Source of the DNA: an uncultured Acetobacteraceae bacterium
GTDB lineage: Bacteria; Pseudomonadota; Alphaproteobacteria; Acetobacterales; Acetobacteraceae
DNA: 37,665 bases
Direction of reading: 5' to 3'
NCBI GenBank assembly: GCA_903918195.1
Contig: CAIXDS010000082.1
Span: 1 to 37,665, forward strand
Positions 20,743 to 29,667 of the stretch are shown here, piece by piece. Each line of letters opens with the position of its first letter. Within the stretch, counting starts at the first letter, position 1. The notes below the pieces were generated by a model that was not told the origin of the DNA, did not search any database, and was given only the letters and a program-made list of their open reading frames with translations. The translations under genes and the position numbers were made by a program.

Positions 20743-22065
20743 GTGCTGGGCCAGACTCCGTTGGTGCTCGGCACCACGATGTTCAACGCGGTGCTGGCCG
20801 CCGCGGTGTTGGCGGCGTCGGCAGGCGAAGCGCAGGCTTGGTTCTGGCTGGGAATGATGCTGGCAGTGTCGCTGGCGCGCGGCCTGGGCTGGTGGGCGCT
20901 GCGGCGCAGCACGGACGAGCGCCACCAGTGGCTGCTGGCCATCGGCGGCAGCGCATGCGGCGGTGTGCTGTGGGGGGCGCTGTGCCTGCTCACCTACCCG
21001 TCCGCCGAGACCTATCAGCTCTTCGTGGCCTTCGTGGTCGGCGGCATGTGCGCCGGTTCGGTCGCGGCCTATGGCGCCCATTTTCCCGCCGCCGCGGCGT
21101 TCGTGCTGCCCGCGAGCCTGCCACTGGCGGTGCGCTTCCTGTTGGAGAGCCAGAAGCTGGGGACCGTTTCCGCAATCATGGTGGTGCTGTTCGCCGGCGG
21201 CATGCTGCGGATCGGCTGGATCTCGCACCGCAGCTTCGGCGCGCTGTTCCGGCTGCAGGCGGAGCTGGCCCGCCGAACCGCCTCGCTGGACGCCGCCGAG
21301 GCGCAGCTGCGGGCCGAAATCGCCGAGCACCAGGCCACCGAAGCGGCGCTGCGCCATGTGCAGAAGATGGAGGCGATCGGCCAGCTCACCAGCGGCATTG
21401 CGCACGACTTCAACAACATGCTGGCGGCGATCAGCGGCAACCTGCAGCTCATCCGCGACCTCGCCAGTGCGGACGGGCCGATCCGCCGTCACGCGGAAGC
21501 AGGCGAGCGAGCGGTGGATCGCGGGGCGAAGCTGGTGGCCTCGCTGCTCGGCTTCGCCCGCCCGGCCGACGCCGCGACTGAAACCGTGCAGATAAACGCC
21601 CTGCTGAAGGATTTCCTGCCGCTGCTGCGCCGGGCCGCGGCGCCCTGCCGGCTGGAGACGCGGCTGGCGGCCAACCTGCCGGGCTGCGCGGTCGAGGCGG
21701 CGCAGTTCCAGTCGGCGGTGCTGAACCTGGTGATCAACGCCCGCGACGCGAGCCCTGGCGGCGGCATGGTGACGCTGGCGACGACCCTGGCCGAAACGGA
21801 GGCCGAGGGCCGGCCGGGCGGGTTCGTGGCCGTATCGGTGGCCGACACCGGCTCGGGCATGACGGAGGAGGTGCGGGCACGCGCCGTCGAACCGTTCTTC
21901 ACCACCAAGCCGCCGGGCAAGGGCAGCGGACTCGGTCTGGCGCAGGTGTTTTCATTCGCCCGCAGTGCCGGCGGCCATGCGACGCTGCAGAGCACGCCCG
22001 GGATGGGAACGGTGGTGACGCTGTTTCTGCCGGAAGCGGGGTTCCTGCCGGATGCGCCGCGGTGA
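20743..22065 (+). CDS. Membrane sensor histidine kinase (orphan)
   Basis: At least 440 residues. The first ~165 residues hold about five or six hydrophobic helices and form an integral-membrane sensor. A coiled-coil linker (about 170-205, AELARRTASLDAAEAQLRAE) follows. The phospho-acceptor domain has GIAHDFNNMLAAISGN with His221, then NLVINARDASPGGG (N-box), DTGSGM (G1) and FFTTKPPGKGSGLGLAQV (F/G2), so the HATPase is complete. The HDFNN form of the H-box groups it with kinases that often carry receiver domains, but none is attached and no response regulator gene is adjacent. The GTG start truncates a membrane-proximal segment (LDTRKLIRSERLRS) that looks genuinely coding, so the true start is probably upstream. 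Signal and target are unknown. Confidence 0.88.
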   Translation: MLGQTPLVLGTTMFNAVLAAAVLAASAGEAQAWFWLGMMLAVSLARGLGWWALRRSTDERHQWLLAIGGSACGGVLWGALCLLTYPSAETYQLFVAFVVGGMCAGSVAAYGAHFPAAAAFVLPASLPLAVRFLLESQKLGTVSAIMVVLFAGGMLRIGWISHRSFGALFRLQAELARRTASLDAAEAQLRAEIAEHQATEAALRHVQKMEAIGQLTSGIAHDFNNMLAAISGNLQLIRDLASADGPIRRHAEAGERAVDRGAKLVASLLGFARPADAATETVQINALLKDFLPLLRRAAAPCRLETRLAANLPGCAVEAAQFQSAVLNLVINARDASPGGGMVTLATTLAETEAEGRPGGFVAVSVADTGSGMTEEVRARAVEPFFTTKPPGKGSGLGLAQVFSFARSAGGHATLQSTPGMGTVVTLFLPEAGFLPDAPR

Positions 22066-22116
22066 CGCGAGGCCAGGAAGCGTAAAGGGTCGGGGCCAGG
22101 GGGCATCCGGTGGCAC

Positions 22117-22160
22117 GGGGGCCCCGGCAGATTGGGCTGACAGATCAGCCAGGGGCCCCC
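22117..22160. repeat. Compound inverted repeat after the kinase gene
   Basis: GGGGGCCCC (22117-22125) is the exact inverse of GGGGCCCCC (22152-22160), and between them GGCTGA (22135-22140) pairs with TCAGCC (22145-22150) across the loop CAGA. The resulting two-part hairpin begins about 50 bases after the histidine kinase stop. There is no T-run after it, so it is better called a hairpin than a proven Rho-independent terminator. Confidence 0.5.
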
Positions 22161-22772
22161 GCAGGGTCGGCGGAAGAGATCACGTCAGTTACGCCGGGCG
22201 AGACCGATGCTGCTCTGCTCCGGTACGCGTGTCAGCACGGGCCTGGTCTTGCGACGCGTCGGAGTTCGGGGCCTCGCTGCGCCGTTCGCCAGACTGAGTC
22301 ACGTCGTCGTTGCACAGCGGCCACATGGAAGGGAAAAGACGCCAAGCCATGATACAGGCTCCTTCATTGGTGAGGTTTGTATATTGCCATCCAAAACGGA
22401 AGTTGCAAGCTTTTCGTTCCTTGTTGAACGCCGAGTTTTTGTAATATCTTGTGTCAGAAGATCGTGCTGCAATGCAACAATGAGCCGCTGCATGAAACCA
22501 CAGGAGCAGCGTTCACAGATATTTTAACCATTATCTGGGAAAATTCTGTTAAAATTTCTGTTATCGGTTCGGTCACAAGCCGTATTACGTGGACAATACC
22601 GCGGCACGCAGTCTCAGGTTTCGGGCTACGGCTTGCCTCTGCAAGACCATATCATTCTGGCGTGAATATCCCGGTGAACGCGCCGGGCAGAGCCCGTCAC
22701 AGAACGTGATCACAGACGCACGATGTCAGGTCGGACGCACCCGGCACGCTGCCCGCGCACCGGGCGCCGGCA
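22161..22772. other. Gene-free convergent gap with an AT-rich island
   Basis: This is most of a 700-base gap between the ends of two convergent genes. From about 22340 to 22680 the base composition falls to near 45-50% GC against about 70% around it. The core around 22520-22570 is strikingly AT-rich and contains two copies of a 10-base motif, AATTCTGTTA (22542-22551) and ATTTCTGTTA (22554-22563), 12 bases apart. Small open frames on both strands (for example 22299-22493 minus and 22449-22709 plus) have no recognisable motif and no ribosome-binding site. It may be a fragment of acquired DNA or hold an uncharacterised RNA. Confidence 0.5.
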
Positions 22773-23600
22773 TCACAGCAGGCGCACCAGCCGGTCGAAC
22801 TCAGCCACGGTCAGGGTCTCCGCCCGCCGTTCCGGCGCGATGCCGGCGCGCGCCAGCAGCGCCTCTCCACCTAGCCCGCGCAAGGCGCCGCGCAGCATCT
22901 TGCGGCGCTGCCCGAACGCCGCCGCGGTCAGCCGCTCCATCGCCGCGAACAGCGCCGGCTCGGGCTGCGCCGGATGCGGCGTCAGCACCACCACCGCCGA
23001 CCACACTTTCGGCGGCGGCACGAAGGCGGCCGGCGGAACGCGCAGACGCATCTCCGCCGTGCCGCACCATTGCGCCAGCACGGAAAGCCGTCCGCGGGCC
23101 GGCGTTGCCGGTGCCGCGCAGATCCGCTCGGCCACTTCCAGCTGGAACATCAGGGTCAGCCGCTCCCAGCACCCGGCCTGGCGCAGCCAGCCCACCAGCA
23201 ACGGCGAGGCCAGGTTGTAGGGCAGATTGGCCACGATCTGCCGCGGCGCCGGCACCAGGCCGGCGAGATCGACCGCCATCGCGTCGCCCGCCACCACAAG
23301 CAGCCGTTCCCCGGCCTCGGCCTGCAATTCCTGCATGGCGCCGACCGCGCGCGCATCGATCTCCACCACGGTCACATCGGCCGCCCCGGTGGCCAGCAGC
23401 GCCCGGGTCAGCCCGCCCGGCCCCGGCCCCACCTCCACCACGTGCCGCCCGTCCAGCGTCCCGGCCTGCCGGGCGATACGCGCCGTCAGGTTGGCGTCGA
23501 GGAGAAAATGCTGGCCAAGTGAACGGCGGGCATCCAGCCCGTGCCGGGCGATGACATCCCGCAGCGAAGGCAGCGGGGGCAGCGGCGCCGGTCCGCCCAC
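22773..23600 (-). CDS. rsmA: 16S rRNA dimethyladenosine transferase
   Basis: A 275-residue KsgA/RsmA enzyme that dimethylates the two adjacent adenines near the 3' end of 16S rRNA during 30S maturation. It shows SLGQHFLLDANL, the SAM-binding VEVGPGPGGLTRAL, VVEIDARAV and the catalytic NLPYNLASPLLVG. The C-terminal domain includes FVPPPKVWSAVV and FGQRRKMLRGAL. The start is GTG, 7 bases after the surA stop, which puts it at the end of the lptF-lptG-lptD-surA unit. In many proteobacteria pdxA lies between surA and rsmA; here it is absent. Confidence 0.95.
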   Translation of the reverse strand: MGGPAPLPPLPSLRDVIARHGLDARRSLGQHFLLDANLTARIARQAGTLDGRHVVEVGPGPGGLTRALLATGAADVTVVEIDARAVGAMQELQAEAGERLLVVAGDAMAVDLAGLVPAPRQIVANLPYNLASPLLVGWLRQAGCWERLTLMFQLEVAERICAAPATPARGRLSVLAQWCGTAEMRLRVPPAAFVPPPKVWSAVVVLTPHPAQPEPALFAAMERLTAAAFGQRRKMLRGALRGLGGEALLARAGIAPERRAETLTVAEFDRLVRLL

Positions 23601-23607
23601 GCGTGGT

Positions 23608-24966
23608 TCAGGAGCGCTGATCGATCACCGCCCGCCGCTGCAGGTCGCGCATGAGCTGGCGCGAGGCCAGTTCCACCCGCTCGTTCAGGATGCGCTCGGT
23701 CAGCTCCTTCTTGCTCGGCACGCCCAGGTTCTTCTCCTCACGGGTGCACACCATGAGCACCGCCACGCCGTCCTCGGCCACCAGGGGCTGGCTCGCCTTG
23801 CCCAGCGGCAACGTCGTCAGGAGCTGGCGCAGCGCCGGCACGCCGACCCCCTCGACGCGCAACTCGCCCGGATCGGCCGGCCGGGCGCTGCCGGCGGCCT
23901 GGTTGGCGGCCTCCATCTCCTCGCAGCTCTTGGCCGAAGCGGAAATCCGGCGCGCCTGCTCCAGCACCTGCTGCTGCTGCGCCGTCGGCGCGGTCGGATC
24001 GAGCCGCGCGGTGAACGCCAGGAAAACCTGGCGCACCGTCGCCATGGTGGCCGGGTCGTGGCCGATCTCCCGCTTGGCGCGCAGCGTCACGATGGACAGC
24101 CCGCCCGGCACCTGGATCGGGTTGCTGATCGCGCCCGGCGGCATCTCCTGCAGCACCCGCACCACCGCCGGGTCAAGCTGGTTCGGCTGCACCCAGCCCT
24201 CTTCGCCGCCTTGCAGCGCGGTCTGGCTCTGGCTGAACTGCGCCGCCACCACCGGGAAGGGCGCGCCGAGCCGGAGCTGCTGGATGATCGTGTCGGCAAA
24301 CCGCCGCGCCCCGTCGGCCTGCGCCGGTTCAGCGATCGGAACGAAGATCTCGGCGACGCGGAACTCCTGCTGACCGGTCTGCGCCTGCAGCAGGTTGGCC
24401 TGCTCCTGGAGGTCGGCCTCGCTGACCTCGGTCTGCTGACCCAGCACCTGGCGCAGCACCCGGCCCCAGCCGATCTGCACCCGCACCTGGTCGATGAGGG
24501 TGCGGAACTCCACCCCGTCGGCCGACAGGCGCCGGCGCAGCGTACCTTCCTGCATGTTGTTGCGCTGCTCGATCTCGCCAATGGCGCCCGCGATCTCGGC
24601 GTCCTGCACGACGATGTGCCGGCGCTGCAGTTCCTGCAGCCGCAGCCGCTCGTCGATCAGCTGCCGGGTGACCTGCGGCGTCAGCCGGTCCAGCACGTCC
24701 GGGGCTGCGGGCATGCCGGTGGACAGGGCGAACAGCCGGCGCCGGTTTTCCACATCGGCGTAGCTGATCACGTCGCCGTTCACGATCGCGACGATCCGCG
24801 CGGCATTGGGGCCGGCGGCATCGGTCAGCGGTGCGCCCCGGGGCTGCGCGGCGTCATGCGGGGCGTCGCGCGGCTGGGCGGGCGCCGGCGCCGGTGCCAT
24901 CAGCCAGGCCAGAGCCGCGAGCAGCGTCAGACCCGGCAGGCGCGGGCAGGAAAGGCACAGGTTCAT
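23608..24966 (-). CDS. surA: Periplasmic chaperone / peptidyl-prolyl isomerase SurA
   Basis: A 452-residue exported chaperone for outer-membrane beta-barrel proteins. The N-terminal signal (hydrophobic stretch about residues 11-25, cleavage near APAQP) is followed by the SurA N-terminal domain starting IVAIVNGDVISYADV and including LIDERLRLQEL. A parvulin domain follows, with FRVAEIFVPI, ALQGGEEGWVQPNQLD and PIQVPGGLSIVTLRAKR. The C-terminal part has a second, degenerate parvulin-like segment ending with EDGVAVLMVCTREEKN and a conserved helix NERVELASRQLMRDLQRRAVID. It lies between lptD and rsmA, the usual context, and would help LptD fold. Confidence 0.94.
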   Translation of the reverse strand: MNLCLSCPRLPGLTLLAALAWLMAPAPAPAQPRDAPHDAAQPRGAPLTDAAGPNAARIVAIVNGDVISYADVENRRRLFALSTGMPAAPDVLDRLTPQVTRQLIDERLRLQELQRRHIVVQDAEIAGAIGEIEQRNNMQEGTLRRRLSADGVEFRTLIDQVRVQIGWGRVLRQVLGQQTEVSEADLQEQANLLQAQTGQQEFRVAEIFVPIAEPAQADGARRFADTIIQQLRLGAPFPVVAAQFSQSQTALQGGEEGWVQPNQLDPAVVRVLQEMPPGAISNPIQVPGGLSIVTLRAKREIGHDPATMATVRQVFLAFTARLDPTAPTAQQQQVLEQARRISASAKSCEEMEAANQAAGSARPADPGELRVEGVGVPALRQLLTTLPLGKASQPLVAEDGVAVLMVCTREEKNLGVPSKKELTERILNERVELASRQLMRDLQRRAVIDQRS

Positions 24967-25006
24967 GGGCGGTCAGACCTCCTGGGGTATCGGCTGCGGT
25001 GCCGCC

Positions 25007-27322
25007 TCACATCGGGTGAAAGCCGAACTGCCCGACAGTCTTGAACGTGATCTGGAACATCACCGCGCTGTCGCCATGATCGCCGCCGATGGACGTATAG
25101 CGCTTGTAAGCGTTCACCGCGAAGATGAAGCATTCGTCCTCATAGGAGCCGGTGACCACGACCAGGTCCATCTGGTCGGTGCGCACGTCGGCCCGCGCGG
25201 ACGTCGCAAGCTTCCATGGCCCGAACCGCGAACTCGCCCCGACCGAGATCTCGTTGCGCGGTGCCGGATAGGGCTCGGTGGGGCTGGTCCCGGCCTTCCC
25301 GGTGGCGCCCCAGAACTCCCCGGTCGGCGGGTAATCGTAGTACGTATACGGATTGACCGAGCTATAAATATAGCCCGTTGAGAGTCGCAGCGCCTGCGGC
25401 CCGGCGCTGGCCAGAATGTCGGCGAACGGCACCGACATCTGGTCGTGCGGGTTGAACCGCGCCCGCCCGGTCAGGTCGAAATACGACCCGGGCGTGAACG
25501 ACACCCGGCTGACCACATCCGACAGCTGGTTCTCCAGCCCCGATCCGATCAGCCAGGGCGAGCTTTGCTGCACCCGGTAGCCTTCCCCGACCAGCCCATC
25601 CAAAGACGCCCCGCCGGGGAAGTTCCAGGCCCCGCGCAGCCCCGCGTTCATCCGGATGCCGCCCTCCAGCCTGTCCACCCCGCTGAAACGGTTCAGCGCG
25701 AACAGGTTGGCGTCGGTCAGTTCCTGGTCGAGGCTGTCCTCGTTCGGCACCCGCGAGGTGGAGACCGTGGTGCCGTTCGCGAGCGTGGTGAAGCCGTATT
25801 TCGACCCGTTCGGCGCCACGATCAGCTGGGCAATCGGCTCGACGGTCTGGGTGCCCCAGCTGCCGGCATCGCGCACCAGCGGCAGGCGCACTTCGGTGGC
25901 CGCCGTCGGCATGGCCTGCGCCGTCTGCACCGTGCCCGAGTCGCCGAAATTCGGCAGGCCATTGAAGTAATGGGCGTCATAGGCGGTGCTGTCGACGTGA
26001 AAGGTGAGTTTCCACAGGTCGCCGAGTTGCCCGACGAACGGCCGCTGCCAGTCCAGGCTCAGCCGGGCGCGCTCGGTGGAGGTGCCGGTCTGGCGCATCA
26101 CGTTGAAGAAGCCGGTGTCCACCGACAGCCGTCCGCCCAGCGGGTCGGGCTCGCCGAAATAGCTGTATTCGTAGCGCGGCAATACATAGGGCAGGTGGCT
26201 GGTGACGATGGTGCCATTGAGAATGCTCTGGTAGGAGCGCGCGTCCAGGCGCGAATACGAGCCCTGCCCGAACCCCTCCAGCCAGATCGAGCTGGCCAGC
26301 ACCGGCACCAGGCCGTTGGGCACCATGTAGTCGCGCAAATAGTTGGTGCTGCTGGCCCGGTTGATGTCGAAGCCCCAGCGCCAGGTATCGTCGATGGTGA
26401 AATCGCCGCGGGTGAACAGGTGCCAGCCCACGCCGCCTTCGTCACCGGCCACCGAGCCGCGCACCGTGATCTTGCCGTCGTTGAATACCTGCCGGTACTC
26501 GCCAAACACACCGCCGCCCTGCTTGGCGGAAACGATCGGCGTGATCGTCGCGTCCGACTGGTTGCCGATCACCCAGTAGTACGGCACCGCGAAGAAGGCG
26601 CCGAGATGGGTGGAAACGCCCATGTTCGGCACCAGGATGCCGCTGGCCCGCCGCACCGACGGGTCGGGATGCGCCATGAACGGCAAATAGAAGACCGGCA
26701 CGCCGTAGATGTCCACCACCGCGTCGGTGTACTCGATCTTCTGGTTCTCGACATCCTGCACCGCCGAACGGGCGCGGATGTCCCATAACGGCGGCGAGGA
26801 AGGGTCGTCCTTGCACAGGTTGCAGGTGCTGTAGATGGCCCGGCTGAGTTCGTTAATGCTGGCGTCGGTGCGGCGCGCCCCGTTGGCGGCCAGCCGCCCG
26901 TTCTGCGGCAGCAGCGCGCGCAGGTCGCGCAACACGCCGTTTTTCATGTCTTCGCTCAGCTCGGCATACTCGGAGAACAGCACCTGCCCGTCCGGCTCCA
27001 CCAGCACCACGTTGCCGGTCGCCGCCGCCACGCCGGTGTTGCGGTCGTAGGTGACGCGATCGGCCCGCAGGATGCGATCGCCCTGCCAGATTTCCACGTG
27101 CCCGTTCAGCGTCACCAGCGCGCCGTCGCGGTCGTAATCGGCCGAGTCGGCCTGATAGAAGACCGGTTGGTCACGCGACACCGGCTCCGTATGCGTCATG
27201 GTGCGCAACTGCGCCTGCGCCGTTACCGCCGGCACCGCCCCCAGCACCGTCACGACGACCGCCAGGGGCGCCCCCAGCTTCCGCCCGCGTCGCCGTGCCC
27301 GCCTCGCCCGTAATTCCGCCAT
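25007..27322 (-). CDS. lptD: LPS-assembly outer-membrane protein LptD
   Basis: A 771-residue protein that inserts lipopolysaccharide into the outer leaflet. The Arg-rich N-terminus and hydrophobic stretch (about residues 16-34, cleavage near VTAQAQ) form a signal peptide. The LptA-like periplasmic domain shows VFYQADSADYDRDGALVTLNG and VTYDRNTGVAAATGNVVL. The barrel begins near residue 230 after DIYGVPVFYLPFMAHPDPSV, the conserved LptD linker, and SGILVPNMG. A Cys pair in STCNLCKDD could form a disulfide. The frame is open another 157 codons upstream, but those codons lie inside lptG; ATG 27322 begins 2 bases after the lptG stop. It ends with a terminal strand FQITFKTVGQFGFHP. Confidence 0.95.
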   Translation of the reverse strand: MAELRARRARRRGRKLGAPLAVVVTVLGAVPAVTAQAQLRTMTHTEPVSRDQPVFYQADSADYDRDGALVTLNGHVEIWQGDRILRADRVTYDRNTGVAAATGNVVLVEPDGQVLFSEYAELSEDMKNGVLRDLRALLPQNGRLAANGARRTDASINELSRAIYSTCNLCKDDPSSPPLWDIRARSAVQDVENQKIEYTDAVVDIYGVPVFYLPFMAHPDPSVRRASGILVPNMGVSTHLGAFFAVPYYWVIGNQSDATITPIVSAKQGGGVFGEYRQVFNDGKITVRGSVAGDEGGVGWHLFTRGDFTIDDTWRWGFDINRASSTNYLRDYMVPNGLVPVLASSIWLEGFGQGSYSRLDARSYQSILNGTIVTSHLPYVLPRYEYSYFGEPDPLGGRLSVDTGFFNVMRQTGTSTERARLSLDWQRPFVGQLGDLWKLTFHVDSTAYDAHYFNGLPNFGDSGTVQTAQAMPTAATEVRLPLVRDAGSWGTQTVEPIAQLIVAPNGSKYGFTTLANGTTVSTSRVPNEDSLDQELTDANLFALNRFSGVDRLEGGIRMNAGLRGAWNFPGGASLDGLVGEGYRVQQSSPWLIGSGLENQLSDVVSRVSFTPGSYFDLTGRARFNPHDQMSVPFADILASAGPQALRLSTGYIYSSVNPYTYYDYPPTGEFWGATGKAGTSPTEPYPAPRNEISVGASSRFGPWKLATSARADVRTDQMDLVVVTGSYEDECFIFAVNAYKRYTSIGGDHGDSAVMFQITFKTVGQFGFHPM

Positions 27323-27324
27323 GC

Positions 27325-28437
27325 TCAGCCGTCTTCCAGATGCAGCAGCAGCGCCACGCTGAGCATCAGCCCAGAAGCGGCAGGGGCCCAGGCCGCCAGC
27401 GAAGGCGGCAGGGCGCCGGACTGGCCGAACTCCTCGGCCACCTTCGATATCATGAACAGCGCAAACCCGGCGGCGACCCCGCTGCCGATCATCTGCGCCA
27501 CCCCGCCGCGACGCGACGACCGCATCGAGAACCCCGCCGCCAGCAGCGTCATGGTGCCGGCCAGCAGCGGCAGCGCCAGCAGCGTCTGAAACTGCAGCCG
27601 GTGGCGGATCGACGAGAAGCCGGAGTGTTCCAGCAGGGCAATGAAACCGGGCAGCGCCCAAAACGACAACGTGTCCGGCGGCGCGAAGCTCTCCTGCACG
27701 CGCGCCACGGTCATGTTGGTGGCCAGCGCCAGCGCGCGCGGCGGCGAGGGCAGATGGCCGGGCAGGATGGTGCGCGCATTGCTGAGCTGCCAATCGCCGT
27801 CGCCAAGCTGTGCCTGGCTCGCCTCCACCCGCTGCAGCAGGTGGTCGTTGGCGTCCAGGCGGAAGATACTGACCTCATTGGCGATCAGCGCGCCGTCGCG
27901 CAGGTTGACCACGTGCGCGTGCAAAATCGCCACCCCCTGCGGCGTCAGTTCCGCATCGGACTGGCGCAGCCAGAGCTGGCCGCCGTTCAGCGCGAGCGGC
28001 CCTCCGCCGGTGCGCAGATAGGCATTGTCCATCGCCTCCGCCCGCCCCCGCATCACCGCCGATATCGGGCTGACGGCCGCGGTGGCAAAGGCGCCCAGCG
28101 CCACCGCGCACATCAGCGGCGCGGCCAGGAACTGCCAAGCCGACACGCCGGAGGCCCGCGCCACGATCAGCTCGGACGAGCGGGTCAGCCGCCAGAACGC
28201 CAGGATGCCGCCAAGCAGCACCGCAAAGGGCAGAATCTGCATGCTGATCCAGGGCAGGCGCAGCGCGCCGATCTCGGCCACGATGGCGAAGGTAGCGTCC
28301 GGCTTGGTCGCCGACCGGCGCAGCAATTCGATGAAGTCGAACAGCCAGATCAGCCCGGTCAGGGCGGCCAGCATGCCGGTGACCGACAGCACGAACACGC
28401 GGGCGACGTAGAGCGACAGGGTGGGGGCGATCAGCAC
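27325..28437 (-). CDS. lptG: LPS export ABC transporter permease LptG
   Basis: A 370-residue inner-membrane permease that, with LptF and the LptB ATPase, pulls LPS out of the membrane into the Lpt bridge. Three N-terminal helices (LSLYVARVFVLSVTGMLAAL, LPFAVLLGGILAFW and a third near residue 105) precede a periplasmic beta domain (about 130-270). Three more helices follow near the C-terminus. WRLTRSSELIVARASGVSAW is the conserved coupling-helix region, and GVAQMIGSGVAAGFALFM the second-half motif. It starts with GTG four bases after the lptF stop and ends two bases before lptD. Confidence 0.94.
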   Translation of the reverse strand: MLIAPTLSLYVARVFVLSVTGMLAALTGLIWLFDFIELLRRSATKPDATFAIVAEIGALRLPWISMQILPFAVLLGGILAFWRLTRSSELIVARASGVSAWQFLAAPLMCAVALGAFATAAVSPISAVMRGRAEAMDNAYLRTGGGPLALNGGQLWLRQSDAELTPQGVAILHAHVVNLRDGALIANEVSIFRLDANDHLLQRVEASQAQLGDGDWQLSNARTILPGHLPSPPRALALATNMTVARVQESFAPPDTLSFWALPGFIALLEHSGFSSIRHRLQFQTLLALPLLAGTMTLLAAGFSMRSSRRGGVAQMIGSGVAAGFALFMISKVAEEFGQSGALPPSLAAWAPAASGLMLSVALLLHLEDG

Positions 28438-28441
28438 CGGA

Positions 28442-29599
28442 TCAGGTTGCCCCCAGCTTCAGCTGCAGCGTGGCCGGCATCAGCCGGAACTGCGGCCCGA
28501 ACAGCGCCCAGCCGCACAGCACGCCCGGCGCCAGCGTGTTCACCCAGATCAGCGGAATCAGGGTCAACTGCTTGGCCGCGAGGTTGTTCAGCATCAGCTG
28601 CAGCGCCAGCAATCCGACCACCGCCAGCACGGCGATCATCGGCCGCAACAGCCCGCCATGGCGGCGGAATGTCCCCATCAGCACCGCCACCAGCGCCACC
28701 ATGGTGAACGACAGCGCGGTCAGCGGCGCCGACATCCGCCGGTGCGCCTCCACCCGCAGCTTCGCGCGGTCGCGCGCCTGCACCGAGCCCGCCGGCGGGT
28801 TGAACAACTCGGCGATCGACATCTCGGTCATGTCGCGGAAGCGCTGCTCCTCGCCGCGCGAATTGCTGGCGAGATCGATCGCATTCTCGGCGAAGGTCAA
28901 CACGTTCAGCCGCCCGGTCTGGCGGTCGATCTCCTGGCGGCTGCCCGTCATCAGCAGCACCCGCGGCGTGCCCTCGGACCCGACCAGACGGCCGCGCTCG
29001 GCCAGGATGGTGGCCGGGTTGTTCCGGTCGCGCGCATCCTCGATAAGAATACCCCGCAGCAGCCCATCGGAGTCGCGCGCCCGGATATACACCGTCAGGT
29101 CTTCCGACACCGGCGTGAACACTCCCTCCTGCAACAGGAAGGCGGCAACCCGGTTGCGGATTTCGAACTGGTACTGGCGGAACGCTCCGGATGCCGCCGG
29201 CACTACCCACAGGTTCAGTGCGTAGCCCAGCCCCACGGCGACCGCCGCCACCGCCAGCGCCGGCCGCGCCAGCGCCAGCGGCGACAATCCGGCCGCGCGC
29301 ATGACGGTGAGTTCCCGGTCGCCGGCCAGACGCTGGTAGATGAACTGCACCACCACGTAGGTGGTGATCGGCAGGATGACCGAGACGAAATACGGAATCT
29401 GCAGGCTGGACAGCTCCAGGAACACCCGTAGCGACAGCCCGCGGTTGACCACCATCTCGACGAAGCGCAGCGACTGGGTCAGCCAGATCAGCGCCACCAG
29501 CCCAGCCGTGACGGCGAACAGCGCCGCCAGCAGCTGGCGGAACACGTAGTGGTCGATCTGGCTGACGAACAGGCCGACGCGGGCGCGCAGTATCCTCAT
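28442..29599 (-). CDS. lptF: LPS export ABC transporter permease LptF
   Basis: A 385-residue partner of LptG. It has the N-terminal helix QLLAALFAVTAGLVALIWLTQSL, then RFVEMVVNRGLSL and ILPITTYVVVQFIYQRLAGDRELTVMRAAGLSP, the family's coupling-helix signature. A periplasmic domain follows (about residues 130-270), with SEDLTVYIRARDSDGLLRGI, then three C-terminal helices after EAHRRMSAPLTALSFT. It is the first gene of the lptF-lptG-lptD-surA-rsmA unit; a promoter should lie in the ~70 bases between it and the dehydrogenase stop at 29668. LptB, LptA and LptC are not in the window. Confidence 0.94.
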   Translation of the reverse strand: MRILRARVGLFVSQIDHYVFRQLLAALFAVTAGLVALIWLTQSLRFVEMVVNRGLSLRVFLELSSLQIPYFVSVILPITTYVVVQFIYQRLAGDRELTVMRAAGLSPLALARPALAVAAVAVGLGYALNLWVVPAASGAFRQYQFEIRNRVAAFLLQEGVFTPVSEDLTVYIRARDSDGLLRGILIEDARDRNNPATILAERGRLVGSEGTPRVLLMTGSRQEIDRQTGRLNVLTFAENAIDLASNSRGEEQRFRDMTEMSIAELFNPPAGSVQARDRAKLRVEAHRRMSAPLTALSFTMVALVAVLMGTFRRHGGLLRPMIAVLAVVGLLALQLMLNNLAAKQLTLIPLIWVNTLAPGVLCGWALFGPQFRLMPATLQLKLGAT

Positions 29600-29667
29600 G
29601 CCGGCACTGTAGCGGCCCCTTCATGCCCGGCCAAACCGCAAAGCGCGACACGCCGGCAACGACCCGG

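Noticed and set aside
22299..22493. 64-codon minus-strand open frame in the AT-rich island
   Set aside because: No ribosome-binding site before the ATG and no recognisable motif. It could only be supported by conservation data.
23227..25044. 605-codon plus-strand open frame opposite surA and rsmA
   Set aside because: It covers two well-supported genes on the other strand and has shadow-type composition.
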